This document shows positions 24,328 to 35,689 of a stretch of 64,000 nt of DNA, piece after piece. How positions within the stretch are numbered: position 1 is the stretch's first letter; each line of letters starts with the position of its first letter. The stretch comes from Musa acuminata AAA Group (lineage: Eukaryota > Streptophyta > Magnoliopsida > Zingiberales > Musaceae). The notes beneath the pieces are model-generated. The model was not told the origin of the DNA. It did no database searches and saw only the letters and a list, made by a program, of their open reading frames with translations. The DNA is taken from positions 45,502,501 to 45,566,500 of the forward strand of contig NC_088335.1 in the NCBI RefSeq assembly GCF_036884655.1, written 5' to 3'. The translations under genes were made by a program, and so were the position numbers.

Positions 24328-26616
24328 TATTAATATTAATATTAATATTAATAATAATAATATTATTATTATTAACCTAATAAATAATGCTAGTTTGGCT
24401 TGGAAGATCAAAGACATACTTTTTGTGTGTTTTAATTAAAATACGACCAAATGAAGCCAATAGTCGTGCATACTTCGACATAATTGAAAAGCTAAAATAT
24501 GATTTCTGATATATTATGTGATATGAGATGCATACATGCCAATCTGCATTTTATGGATTCAAATCTTGGTGCATTCAATATGTCCCATGTTGGTTATACA
24601 AAGAGGATAATTGAGTTGGTGTACATGCATGGAAGGATCGACTAAAGAATGATCGTGAAGTTTTAAATAATGACTTTGATGTTATATTAGTTTTAAATAA
24701 TGACAGGATAAGTATTGAATTCTTTCAAATACTTAAATGGTCACTATGAAAGTTTGAATGTTTTTTAAGATTAAGATGTCATCATGAATGTATCCATCGA
24801 ATATCTACTTGATTTAAATTAAATATTGACTATTAATTTTTTAAAAAAAATTAATTATATATTATCTTTTGTAGTTAGATCTTCTTATTATCCTAGTTTT
24901 TAGAACTAAAAAATTTATATTAAAATTTCTATAATTATAAAAATAAAATATTTAGGTTCATTTACCCTAACGTCATCGATGTTACCGATGAAAACATGAA
25001 AACAATAGGTAAAAATATAAAAATTTAAAAAAAAATCTTTGATGTTCTCATACTATTGTTGCAATATTTAAGAAGATAAAAAAAAATATAAATTAAAATC
25101 TTGATTTAAATAGAGCAAAACTATTAGTATAATCATGTGTCTCCTTGTACATGTATAGAATCGGTAATAATTGATTTAAATTTAACTTCCATTACTCACA
25201 AACTTGAACTTTCCAACTGTCAAATTTGAAGGATACATTATTTTCATATACAAGATCGATGTAATAGTACGGTGGATGGGAATGGATCATCTACAACGTC
25301 TCTCGGAAGATTAAGCTAGAATGCATAATTAAAGACTAGAAGAGTATTATTCTTCTATGAAGTTTTAAATAATGACTTTGAGTCATATTAATTTTCATAC
25401 TAACCCTAGCAGGTTAGTATGAAATTCTTTCAAAGAAGTAAATCATCATTATAAAATTTTGAATGGTTTTTAGATTAAGATGTCATGGAAGTATCTATCA
25501 AATATTCACTCGATTTAAATTAAATATTCACTATCAATTTTTTTTTGATTAATTATAGATTATTCTCTATAGTTATACATTATTATCTTGGTATCTAGAT
25601 TAAAAAATTTATTTTAAAATTCTTATAATTATGAAAGTGAAACATATAGGTCTATTTATCCTAACGCCATCAATTTTACGGATAGAGATATGAAAATAAT
25701 AGATAAAAAAGTAAAAATTATAAAAAAAAAAATTCTTTCTTTGTTATTCTCATACCGTTGTTGTGATATTTAAGAAGATAAAAATATATATATAAACTAA
25801 AATCTTGATTCAAATATAGCAAAAATGTTGACATAATCATGATCATGTATCTCCATGGACATGTATAGGATTGGTAACAATTGGTTTAAATTTAACTTAC
25901 ATTACTAGAACTTTCCAAGTTGCAAAATTATGAACAATGGTATGATCATTTGAAGGAATAATTATTTTCATATACAAGACAAATATACTAATGTGGAGAT
26001 GTCAAATTTCACTAGTTTGGCTTGGAAGATTAAGCCCATAGTATTGTTTTTCTGGTATTTTAATTAAATATGACCGAAGCCCATTGGTCAAGGAGACAAA
26101 CATAAATTCATAATAAAAGACTAGAAGAGTATTTTTCTTAAAAGTTCTTTAATCAAAATAAAATAGTAAAATACTCCTGGGAGTCTTCTGATCAGCATGC
26201 AGTGGAAAATGATCAGCCCCATTTGTTTTGTCCAGTTTGGATTCAAAGGTAAGAAGGCGGTGTTAAGATATCGCACAATCATGTTTGAACCGACAACATT
26301 TCTACACTGAAAAGGAAGGAAAGAAACAGAGAAGAAAGAAAGACTGCTTGATGTTAATACACGTAGAAGAAAGGATCATTCGTATAAAGATTTAATGCAA
26401 GCCATTCGTATTATAAACGAAGATGAGGATGGAGTGATAATATTTCTACTGACTTTGGATTGAGCTGAACATGCAAGTCATATTCTAAGTAATCCAACAG
26501 ACTTAAGTAAAACATTGACTTGGAAGCGGTACCGGTACTGCTTCTTTCTTTCTGTATTGTTGTTACAAGTTCCATTCATACATAAATATTGGACAACTTG
26601 ATGCACCTTTTGGTTC
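22894..26616. other. AT-rich array spacer with duplications
   Basis: No gene is found in this 3.7-kb spacer. It contains lectin 3'-flank-like sequence (22,900-23,350), a 385-bp tandem duplication with ATA microsatellites (23,681-24,455), and segments repeated in other spacers around 'tttagatctagatactaggataataag'. The last 450 bp are the JRL2 upstream region, with a variant of the CCCGGG palindrome at about 26,176-26,190. Confidence 0.6.
23681..24455. repeat. 385-bp direct tandem duplication containing (ATA)n
   Basis: The phrase gccaaatgtcatgatgttaa starts at 23,681 and again at 24,066. The two units match over almost their whole length and differ mainly in their ATA/TAA microsatellites (23,886-23,985 and 24,271-24,375). 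Related single copies occur at about 49,110-49,350 (+) and 58,400-58,650 (inverted). Confidence 0.85.
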
Positions 26617-26715
26617 TATAAATACCCCCCCATCCATCCTCTCTCTCCCCATCGAGTCGAGTGTGTTTGCATATCATCCGGTGTGAGAGGAGTTCCTTCA
26701 TTCATAAGCTCGCTG

Positions 26716-27450
26716 ATGGTGAGAGAGACGCCATATAGATATTCTGCCTCCACCGAAAGAATATAGCTTTGCTTCCTTTAGAGGGAGGCCTATCTATTAT
26801 GTAGTACTGCAGTTTCTATTCTTACTCTATGTGGTTTGTGATGGATGATGCATGGTGGTGCAGGCTTCAAACCATATCAAGACGGCCGCGCATGCCCGAG
26901 GGGGCGTCCCCAAATGTCCATGCGACAACGTGTCTCGTTGGGCCATGGAACCTGCAGACAAAATCACTGGCATCAGCATTGGCGCTGCTTCATGCGTAAA
27001 CTCCATTAAGATAACCTTCGACATCGACGGAACCACTCGCGTAACTCCCAGATATGGAGGCCCCGGCGGTGAACTATTCCAGGCATGCCTCTCCGACCTC
27101 CATCCATCCATGCATCTATTCTTTTGCCTTCCCCTCCCTCCTATTAATACCTGCTATCAAATATATAAATCGCTAAATGTATCATTGCTCTAATTGCCTT
27201 GCAGTTTACTCTCATGCAAGATGAATACCTCACCTCCGTTTCTGGGTATGTCAAATACGACTGTTCTGAATTTCCATGTGTGTCTCAGCTCACGTTTACC
27301 ACCAATCTTGGAAAGACATACGGTCCATATGGAGGTGGGGGTGGAACCTTTTTTGAAGTCAACGTAGAATATGACGAGATTAAGGGTTTCTTTGGACAAG
27401 CAACTACAGAGTATCTCACTGCATTTGGAGTCTACGTGATGCTGGCTTAG
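26716..27450 (+). CDS. Jacalin-related lectin JRL2
   Basis: Three exons: 26716-26718, 26864-27082, 27205-27450; 155 aa. It has the same single jacalin domain as JRL1, with Cys at 19, 21, 45, 94 and 99. The glycine-rich loop GPYGGGGGT is at about 112-121, and Thr146 stands where the canonical sugar-binding Asp would be. Exon 1 is only ATG followed by the strong donor gtgagaga. The intron 2 donor is CAG/gcatgc with no GT in the first 90 nt. An in-frame ATG just before exon 2 (ATGGTGGTGCAG) gives an alternative start (MVVQASNH...). Exon 2 encodes the same peptide as JRL3 and JRL6. Confidence 0.88.
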
Positions 27451-27572
27451 GCAACCCATGTGGAGGGTGTTGACCATCTATCTCTATGTGTGTCATGTTG
27501 AATAAGGATGCCACTGTCAGTTATTGGCATTTATGTTTGAATTGGGTTTCAGCTTAAGTAGTGTGAAATAAA

Positions 27573-28635
27573 GTCTATCTTATTAATACTATGATGTGTC
27601 TCATTGGTGACATTTGTGACTTTTCAACACATCGTTCGTCCATCAGCAAATAATAAGTCGAACTTACCATGATCACTTCTAAATCATCCTATTATAAATT
27701 CACTAACTTATATGATATAACATCTCCATAGTTGTACTTTAATAGAGCAATATCATAAACACTCAATTGAAGTCGCCATGATATTGTCACAAAAGTAAAT
27801 TTGATAAATATAGGATTACTTAAGTTTATAATAAAAAGAGTCCCTCTCATTAATATTATATCTTAAGAAATCATATCATAATAAAACGAAGATTATTTAA
27901 AAAAATTATTTAATTATATTTTAAATTTTTTAAAAAATATTTTATACATGCATATAAATTTTATAAAATAGGTAAATAAGTTTAATAAACATAATAATAC
28001 CATATTAAGTCTAACTGCTAATGTGTGTGTCATAGCGAAGGTTTATCATAAATGTCAAACTTTCTTCTATATATCATAATGCTATTAGTCCTTTCTATTG
28101 CAGTAAAAAATATCTCATATAATTTGTCTATATATGACAATCCTATTATAAATATTCGATCATAATATATACATACATAAATGTAAATAAGATAGCTAAA
28201 ATAAATAATTTTAATTACATAAATCAGAATATTAATTATAATGTCCACTAAAACATATATTATCATATCCTTTACGGGTTATTCACAATCCCAATCATAA
28301 GAATATATTCTTTACAACTACTTTACACTACAAGTTCTAAGCGAATGAATTAGAAATCAATACAATGAAACTTGAAACTCAAGTTGACACAAACTTATTT
28401 CTCCGTTAACTGATCATAGAAGGGGACTGCATTTAATTGCTTGACATAAAAGCCAGACTATAATATTATTTTGTGATATGGAATACATATATGCCGATCC
28501 GATCCGATCAATCATGGATTCAAATCTTGATACATTCAATATGTCCCATGTTGGTTGCATAGAGAGGATAATCGAGTTGGTGTATGGATTCGAACCAACT
28601 CGATGTCTATGGAACATGTCGACTAAATCATAAGC
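27573..28635. other. JRL2 3' flank and first copy of the 803-bp block
   Basis: After the JRL2 poly(A) signal comes AT-rich sequence. From 27,780 to 28,582 it matches 36,764-37,566 with no length change, and its inverted copy lies at 35,958-36,760. A 78-codon open frame present in all three copies is AT-driven and I do not take it as a gene. Confidence 0.7.
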
Positions 28636-28749
28636 ATCAATGCCACCACTGCCTCGTGTTAATTCCATCAACATAAACTACATGTTGGATGGGATGACTC
28701 ATGTAACTCTTATATTTGGAGGCTTCGATGGTGAATTCTTCTATGCATT
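28636..28749 (+). pseudogene. Lectin exon-2 relic R4
   Basis: It reads INATTASCVNSININYMLDG, then MTHVTLIFGGFDGEFFYALS, which aligns with ISIGAASCVNSIKITFDIDG and TTRVTPRYGGPGGELFQ of exon 2. It is more diverged than the other copies. The position of the exon-2 splice donor is still visible as tat/gcattg. Confidence 0.75.
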
Positions 28750-29665
28750 GTCACTAAAACTCTACTTTTGTCATATGCTAATAACTTGTTCAGGTCTTCT
28801 TACAAGAGAGAAAGAGAGGAAATAAAAAAAAGAATTTATTTATTTAATTTTGTTATTCTCATGCTGTTGTTGTAATGATATTTACGAAGATAAAGAAAAA
28901 CATCGACTAAAATATTAATTCAAATATAAGAAAACTATTGGCATAATCATGTATCTATATGTATTAAATTCAAACTTCGATTACTACTCGAAACTAGAAC
29001 TTTCCAACAACATTCAAGTCTGTCGAAAAATTGTGGATGTGGGAATGGATCCTCTACAAAGTCAAATTTCACAAGTTTGGCTTGGAAGATTAAGCTCATT
29101 GTATTGCTTGCTGGTCTTGGGAGACAAACATAAATGCATAATGAAAGAGTAGAAGAGTATTATTCTTACAAGTTCTTTAATAAAAATAAAATAGTAAAAG
29201 ACTCCCGGGAGTCTTCTGATCAGCTTGAATTCATAATGAAATCCACATTGGTTCTTATATATTAATGCCCCTCATCCCCTTCTCTATCTTTCCAGTTCTC
29301 TCTCTCCAAACCATGGAAAACCACAGTGATAAGAGAGAGAGCGAGAGAGAGAGATTTGGATTAATCGAAGACCAGCATGGAGTGATAATATTTCTATTGA
29401 CTTGGAAGTCATATTCTAAGTAATCCAACAGACTTAACTATAAATGGTCATTATGAATCCAATGCATAAATTTTTAGGTTTTTGATGATGTTATCCACAC
29501 ATAAACCTGACTAAAAAGAAGAAACCAGCAAAGAACTCATTCCTCTCGGTTTGAAGTAAAACATTGACTTGGAAGCGGTACCCTTACTGCTTCTTTCTAT
29601 ATTTTTGTTACAAGTTCCTTCCATTCATACATAAATATTGGACAACTTCATGCAACTTTTGGTTC
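28750..29665. other. JRL3 upstream region
   Basis: No gene is seen. The stretch 28,780-29,480 is homologous in the same orientation to 41,205-41,940 and preserves the site where the TRIM is absent. It contains the 18-bp palindrome at 29,198-29,215 and a short GA repeat near 29,330-29,350. Confidence 0.6.
29198..29215. promoter_or_regulatory. 18-bp perfect palindrome upstream of JRL3
   Basis: AAGACTCCCGGGAGTCTT is its own reverse complement and lies about 450 bp before the TATA box. An identical copy is at 41,681-41,698. Close variants occur upstream of the other lectin copies. Function is unknown; a conserved cis-element or a relic of a repeat end are both possible. Confidence 0.5.
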
Positions 29666-29744
29666 TATAAATACCCCCCATCGAGTCGAGTGTGTTTGCA
29701 TATCATCCGGTGTGAGAGGAGTTCCTTCATTCATAAGCTCGCTG

Positions 29745-30479
29745 ATGGTGAGAGAGACGCCATATAGATATTCTGCCTCCACCGAAAGAATATAGCTTTG
29801 CTTCCTTTAGAGGGAGGCCTATCTATTATGTAGTACTGCAGTTTCTATTCTTACTCTATGTGGTTTGTGATGGATGATGCATGGTGGTGCAGGCTTCAAA
29901 CCATATCAAGACGGCCGCGCATGCCCGAGGGGGCGTCCCCAAATGTCCATGCGACAACGTGTCTCGTTGGGCCATGGAACCTGCAGACAAAATCACTGGC
30001 ATCAGCATTGGCGCTGCTTCATGCGTAAACTCCATTAAGATAACCTTCGACATCGACGGAACCACTCGCGTAACTCCCAGATATGGAGGCCCCGGCGGTG
30101 AACTATTCCAGGCATGCCTCTCCGACCTCCATCCATCCATGCATCTATTCTTTTGCCTTCCCCTCCCTCCTATTAATACCTGCTATCAAATATATAAATC
30201 GCTAAATGTATCATTGCTCTAATTGCCTTGTAGTTTACTCTCATGCAAGATGAATACCTCACCTCCGTTTCTGGGTATGTCAAACACGACTGTTCTAAAT
30301 TTCCATGTGTATCTCAACTCACGTTTACCACCAATCTTGGAAAGAAATACGGTCCATATGGAGGTGGGGGTGGAACCTTTTTCGAAGTCAACGTAGAATA
30401 TGACGAGATTAAGGGCTTCTTTGGTCATGCAACTGAAGAGTATCTCACTGCATTTGGAGTCTACGTGATGCTGGCTTAG
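29745..30479 (+). CDS. Jacalin-related lectin JRL3
   Basis: Three exons: 29745-29747, 29893-30111, 30234-30479; 155 aa. The exon-2 peptide is identical to JRL2. Exon 3 differs by KHDCSKFPC, LGKKYGPYGG and the loop GHATEEYLTAFGVY. Again Thr replaces the sugar-binding Asp. The exon 3 acceptor is ttgtag rather than the ttgcag of JRL2. The leader between TATA (29666) and ATG is about 20 bp shorter than in JRL2 because a ccatcc/ctctct segment is missing. All five Cys are kept. Its 3' flank matches that of JRL6 in inverted orientation. Confidence 0.88.
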
Positions 30480-30605
30480 GCAACCCTTGTGGAGGGTGTT
30501 GACCATCTATCTCTATCTCTGTGTGCCATGATGAATAAGGATGCCAATGTCTGTTGCAGGCATCTATGTTTGAGTTTAGTGTGTGTTTGAGTAGTGTGAA
30601 ATAAA

Positions 30606-31357
30606 GTCTATCTTCATCTGTCACTACTACTAATAATATGATGCGTCTCATTGATAACATTTTTGACTTTTGAACACATCGTAGGCCCATCCGATAATAA
30701 TAAGTCTAACTCTACATGCCAACTTCTAAGTCACCCTATTATAAACATGAGGGAAATTCTTGTGCTTCACTAACTTATATGATCTAATATCTGCAAATAT
30801 GTGCCGTAATAGAGCAAATAGATTGTTTTGACCCCTATGCTCCCAACCAAACAAACAAGACACTTCACAGCTTATACAATTTGTATCTTAAACCATGATC
30901 GAAGAGGGTCATGGACGTGCATCAACAATCCCTTAACATGACAATGGAACCTTCAATAACTCAACTAAAGCTCTAATAACTCAATAAATCCTTTTAACAT
31001 GCTAATTCGTAGGTAGATCTAGTATTGCGATTTTGTGCCACTCACTCCGAGTCCACTTGATTGTTTAATCGCTTGATTGTTATTATTCATGATGAAATTT
31101 CACATCAGATTTAAATAATGATTTTGGATAGACTTTCATGAAATTTCAAATATTGACTTTAGATAGGCTCTCAAGTCAGATTTAAAGGACTATGGAGCAT
31201 AATTATTATTGTTATTATTGATTTTTTTGTTTCCATGGTGTTATCCGGCCAAAATTTAAATTTTTTTACTGTCATGTTCATATAAAAATAAGGGTGATAT
31301 ATTTAATTGTCAGTAATTCTAAGTACCAAAATAAAAAAGTGGACTGATGTGAGATAT
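30606..31357. other. JRL3 3' flank
   Basis: No gene is present. The sequence is the inverted counterpart of about 42,600-43,345 beside JRL6, sharing long stretches such as 'gaagagggtcatggacgtgc'. Homology stops at the LTR insertion starting at 31,358. Confidence 0.65.
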
Positions 31358-33723
31358 TGTTAGAGCTAGTCCTAAAAAAAATTACCAAAGAGTAATTTTA
31401 ACAACCTAACAAAGACAATAAAGCGGAAAGATAAAAGCGACAAGAACACGGACGAAAGAGGAGCAAATCACTACTATAAAAAGGACAATTATAAATACCT
31501 TAGGAAGATGTTCGTAGGCCATAAAACACCCGAAAATACTAAACAAGAAAAACCTCAACTATAAGCCCAAACTATTTAACTGAGTATGGACTTAAACCCA
31601 AAGCAAACACTTAGGTTTTTCTTGTGGTGCCACTTATGATGCCACTTGTGGTGCATCACGGTTTACCTTTAATCTTATTTAAATTAAAATTTTTATTAGA
31701 TTAAAATATATTATCTAAAATTTTTAGTATTCTTTGATCTGAAAATTAAAATGTGTTATTCAGAATGATTTAAAATTTATTTGACTAGAATATGTTGAAA
31801 TTATATATGTGTTGAAAGTATGATTTCTATTTGAATTTAGAAGGTTATTTCTTTGCATTAAACCTTATCTCTCAATCTTTTTTTTAATGTGTTATTATGT
31901 TTTTGTTTATATAATTATCAATGAATATATGTTGTGGTGTAAAATTGAATATAAATTGGATTGAAATTGCTCATAGACTAGGCCCAACCCGTAGGTTAGG
32001 CCACAGCCCGCTGGCCAAGTCCAATCAATAGACTAGGCCCAACCTGTAAGCCAGGCCCAACCCAAGGGTCAGGCCCTGGCTCGTAGGGTAACCCAGCCCA
32101 ACCATCATGGGTGGTCACGTGCGACGGACATTACCAGCCCATAGGCTAAGGCTGGGCCAACCTAGCGTGATGCATGCCTATTCATGTGTAATGCACATGA
32201 CCAGTATATGGATTGGCCCAATCTAGCCTAATATTATTGTTGGATTTGAGTCCAAATATTGATTGCATTAAACTATGCTTGATTAGTCTAGATCGATTCA
32301 GGGTGATTCCAAATTGATTATTTTATTCAAGTTAGTTTAACCTAAATTGAACTTAATCTAGTTCAAATTATACTAGTTTAAGGTGATTCCAGACTAATTA
32401 AATAAGAATTGGCAATTGGTTCAGTTAATTCTAGTAAATCGAGTTCAATTAGATTGATTGAGGGTTAATTTATATTATTTGATATCGATGATATTTAAAC
32501 AATATATTTTAAATATATTATTTCATCCCAATATAGATATGACTAGTGTGAGATTATATTATTACCCTACCAAGGGCTGGTAGGGCGATTCTCTTTGAGG
32601 ATTAGCAAGTCGTTAGACGTGATAGCTGGACGGTTCCTTTATTTGTTGTTGAGATGAACATGTCCCTACTTTGGCGGGTAAGGGACACCACTCTATCCGC
32701 TGTTTGGAGTGCGATATGAGTTTGCATACATCCGCTGTTAGGAAAATACAAATTCATCCCGTAGGATAAAGCCTCTCCATCCACTGTTGAGGGAGTGCAC
32801 CTTTGGGTATTTAATATATGCCAATAGGATTATTAAATTTTGATCATGTATTCATTTTAAGTTGACTTTTGGGGTTCTTACTCAGTATTACTAAATTTTT
32901 TTTGTTTTTGATTTTCAGAACAGCCTCCCTTTAGTACTAAATCATATTCCAATGGAGAACAGATCTTCCTCTACCGCTAAGTGGAGTCACTTGGATAATT
33001 TTTGAAGTTAACATCACTATGTTTACTTTTCTACTTATGATTTGATGAATAAATGAATTATAATAAATATTTATAAATGATGAATAAAGTATTATTTATC
33101 TACTTGGCTCTGAACGTTGTGGAAAGATATAAAAAAAAGAATCCAGGATGTGACATCTTTTTATGATGTCAAAGCATAGTCTAGGGCTTGTAGGTAAATT
33201 AGGTCCCTTAATTGACTCTAACTGATGATTGTTTTTAACATATTATAAGAGTAATAGAGCCAATTCCAGATGATCCTATCAATCAGGATGCTTATGGTCA
33301 TAATTCTACTAGTCTATACACTTGGAGAGGTGTTCGAATAAACAATAACTTGGAAGTTCTACGTGTTGTAGAGCAAACCCAAAGAGTAATTTTGACAACC
33401 TAACAAAGACAATAAAGCGGAAAGATAAAAGCGACAAGAACACGGACGAAAGAGGAGCAAATCACTACTATAAAAAGGACAATTAGAAATGCCTTAGGAA
33501 GATGTTCGTAGGCCATAAAACACCCGAAAATACTAAACAAGAAAAACCTCAACTATAAGCCCAAACTATTTAACTGAGTATGGACTTAAACCCAAAGCAA
33601 ACACTTAGGTTTTTCTTGTGGTGCCACTTATGATGCCACTTGTGGTGCATCTGACTTCAAAGCTCAAGCCCTTATTTATAGTTCCAATAGGAGATAACAA
33701 GTCTGATTTTGTCTCGTACCAAA
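31358..33723 (-). mobile_element. Composite LTR-retrotransposon insertion
   Basis: A 272-bp direct repeat (31,386-31,657 and 33,380-33,651, only a few differences) lies near both ends, each copy preceded by tgttagagc/tgttgtagagc. The right copy continues into a segment whose minus strand has CTATAAATAAGGG, as in an LTR promoter; the left copy is cut off at 31,657. The middle (about 31,660-33,360) holds what looks like a decayed second LTR: the end gatgtgaca near 33,150 is followed by tctttttatgatgtcaaagc, close to a degraded tRNA-Met primer site, and then a gag-like start. Sequence matching 42,540-42,660 (inverted) resumes on both sides, which defines the insertion. Confidence 0.65.
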
Positions 33724-34447
33724 CGTCAAATCTTGATTTTGGCTCGGAAGATTAAACTCATAGTTTTGATGGTCTTACAATTCAATATGACCCGAGCCCG
33801 ATGGTCTTTTAATTAAATGCATAATGAACTTTTTGTTATGGAAGATTAGAATATTATTCTTACTGGTCCTTTAATAAAAATAAGAAAAAGCAAAAAGACT
33901 CTCGGGAGTCATCTCCGCTTCAATTCGATCGCGCAAACACCATCACTGAAATGTCTTCATGATCTATATGTCCCTATGATTTATATTTCTAAGGATCTGG
34001 TATTATTAAAATATTATATATTTTCTTTTATTTTTTTATAATCACGTGAATCAATCATTGAAAAATTATAGATTTTCTCTCGTCTCTAATTTATTCATAA
34101 TTCATTGTTTATAACGATCTTATAAAAGATGAGAAGAAAGAAGAAGAAGATCTAGTTTTTCTTATAAATTGGCATCATCATATTTTTCGAATTTATCGCT
34201 GATGCACCTACAAATCAGATAAAAACTTTACATGACATTGAAAAGTATGTATCGTATATTTGATCTATCATTATTTAATTTTAATTTTTGACATTGAAAT
34301 TTATTTTTGCAATGAAAACTCTATCTTATCCTAAAAATTTAAGCATTGGATTCATATTGACCATTTATAGTTCAGTCTGTTGGATTACTTAAAATATGAC
34401 TTCCACGTCAATAGAAATATTATCACTACATGATAGTATTAATCCAA
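33724..34447. other. Array spacer homologous to 41.9-42.6 kb (inverted)
   Basis: No gene is seen. It includes a variant of the CCCGGG palindrome (33,897-33,910, ctctcgggagt) and matches the inverted sequence left of JRL6, including 'tcgatcgcgcaaacaccatc' against gatggcgtttgcacgatcga. Confidence 0.6.
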
Positions 34448-34937
34448 GTCAATAGAAAAAGGACACGGACGAAGAACATGATGCATTCACCAAAACTCAC
34501 ACTTGTTGGGATCTGATAGACTTACCTTCAAGAGAATCTATATGGGGTTGTAAATAAGTTCCAATCTGATGATGAAGACTGTCTTATTGCAAAGGGGTTT
34601 GTTTCCTCAGGAATTTGGCACTTATTATTGGAAATACAATCAATATATGTTCTAACTAACCGGTTGACTATGGTTAAGAACTTTCATTTCTCTTTCAGCT
34701 GCGTGGCACTTGAAATACAATATATGCTCTAACTAAAAGTTACAAATGATACCAATGAGACACATCAATCATTTCACTAGTAGAGACAAGTATGAAAGTT
34801 GACAAATGCATGAAGGTAGACTTTTTTATTTGACATTACTCCAACGATATGACGTAGATGTCAGTAATAGACGATGGCGTCCTCATTCATCATCACATAC
34901 ATAGAGATGGATAGTAAGCACCCTCCAAGAGGGTTTG

Positions 34938-35619
34938 CTAAGCCAGCATCACGTAGACTCCAAATACAGTGAGATGCTCGGTAGTTGCATATCCAAAGAA
35001 GCCTTTGATGTCGTCATATTCTACGTTTACTTCGAAAAAGGTTCCACCCCCACCTCCATATGGACCATGTGTCCTTCCAAGATTGGTGCCAAACATGAGT
35101 TGAGATATGCAAGGAAGGTCCGAAAGATGTGTCTGACGTACCCAGAAACGGAGGTGAGGTATTCATCTTGCATGAGAGTAATCTGCAAGGCAATTAGAAC
35201 AATGATACACTTAGCTATAGTGTATCTGTTAGCAGGTGGCAGCCTAATTAGAAAGTACATCGATTGATGTTGGAGAGGCATGCCTGGAATAGTTCACCGT
35301 CGGAGCCTCCATATCTGGGAGTTACGCCAGTGGTGCCGTCTATCTCGAAGGTTATCTTAATGGAGTTTACGCATGAAGCGGCGCCAACGCTAATGCCTGT
35401 GATTTTGTCAGCAGGTTCCATGCCCCAACGAGACTCGCTGTCGCATGGACATTTACGGATGCCCCATCCTCGAGCTTGCGCCGCCGTCTTGATCACGTTT
35501 GAAGCCTGCACCACCATGCATCCATCACAAACCAAATAGAGGAGAATAGATACTGCAATGTGTACTGCTTAGGCTTCGAAGCAAACCATATATACGTAGC
35601 TCTCTCTCGCTCTCACCAT
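34938..35619 (-). pseudogene. Jacalin-related lectin JRL4, frameshifted copy
   Basis: This is the left-arm twin of JRL5 with exons at 35617-35619, 35284-35505 and 34938-35182. Exon 2 is intact and encodes the same residues as JRL5. Exon 3 is 245 nt instead of 246: one base is missing between 35,124 and 35,125, in the codons after GYVRHI. This shifts the frame and leads to a stop at about 35,027, removing the C-terminal third of the domain. Promoter (TATAAAC at 35,683-35,689), splice sites and poly(A) region are kept. If the deletion is a sequencing error the gene is intact. Confidence 0.85.
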
Positions 35620-35689
35620 TCTGAAGCGAGCTCCTCTCGCACCAGAAGATATGCACACACTGGGACGAGAGCGAGTGGGAGTGTTTATA

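Noticed and set aside
31970..32240. GC-richer stretch with repeated aggcccaac phrases as a possible gene
   Set aside because: No sustained open frame; it lies inside the composite LTR insertion and the phrase repeats are irregular.
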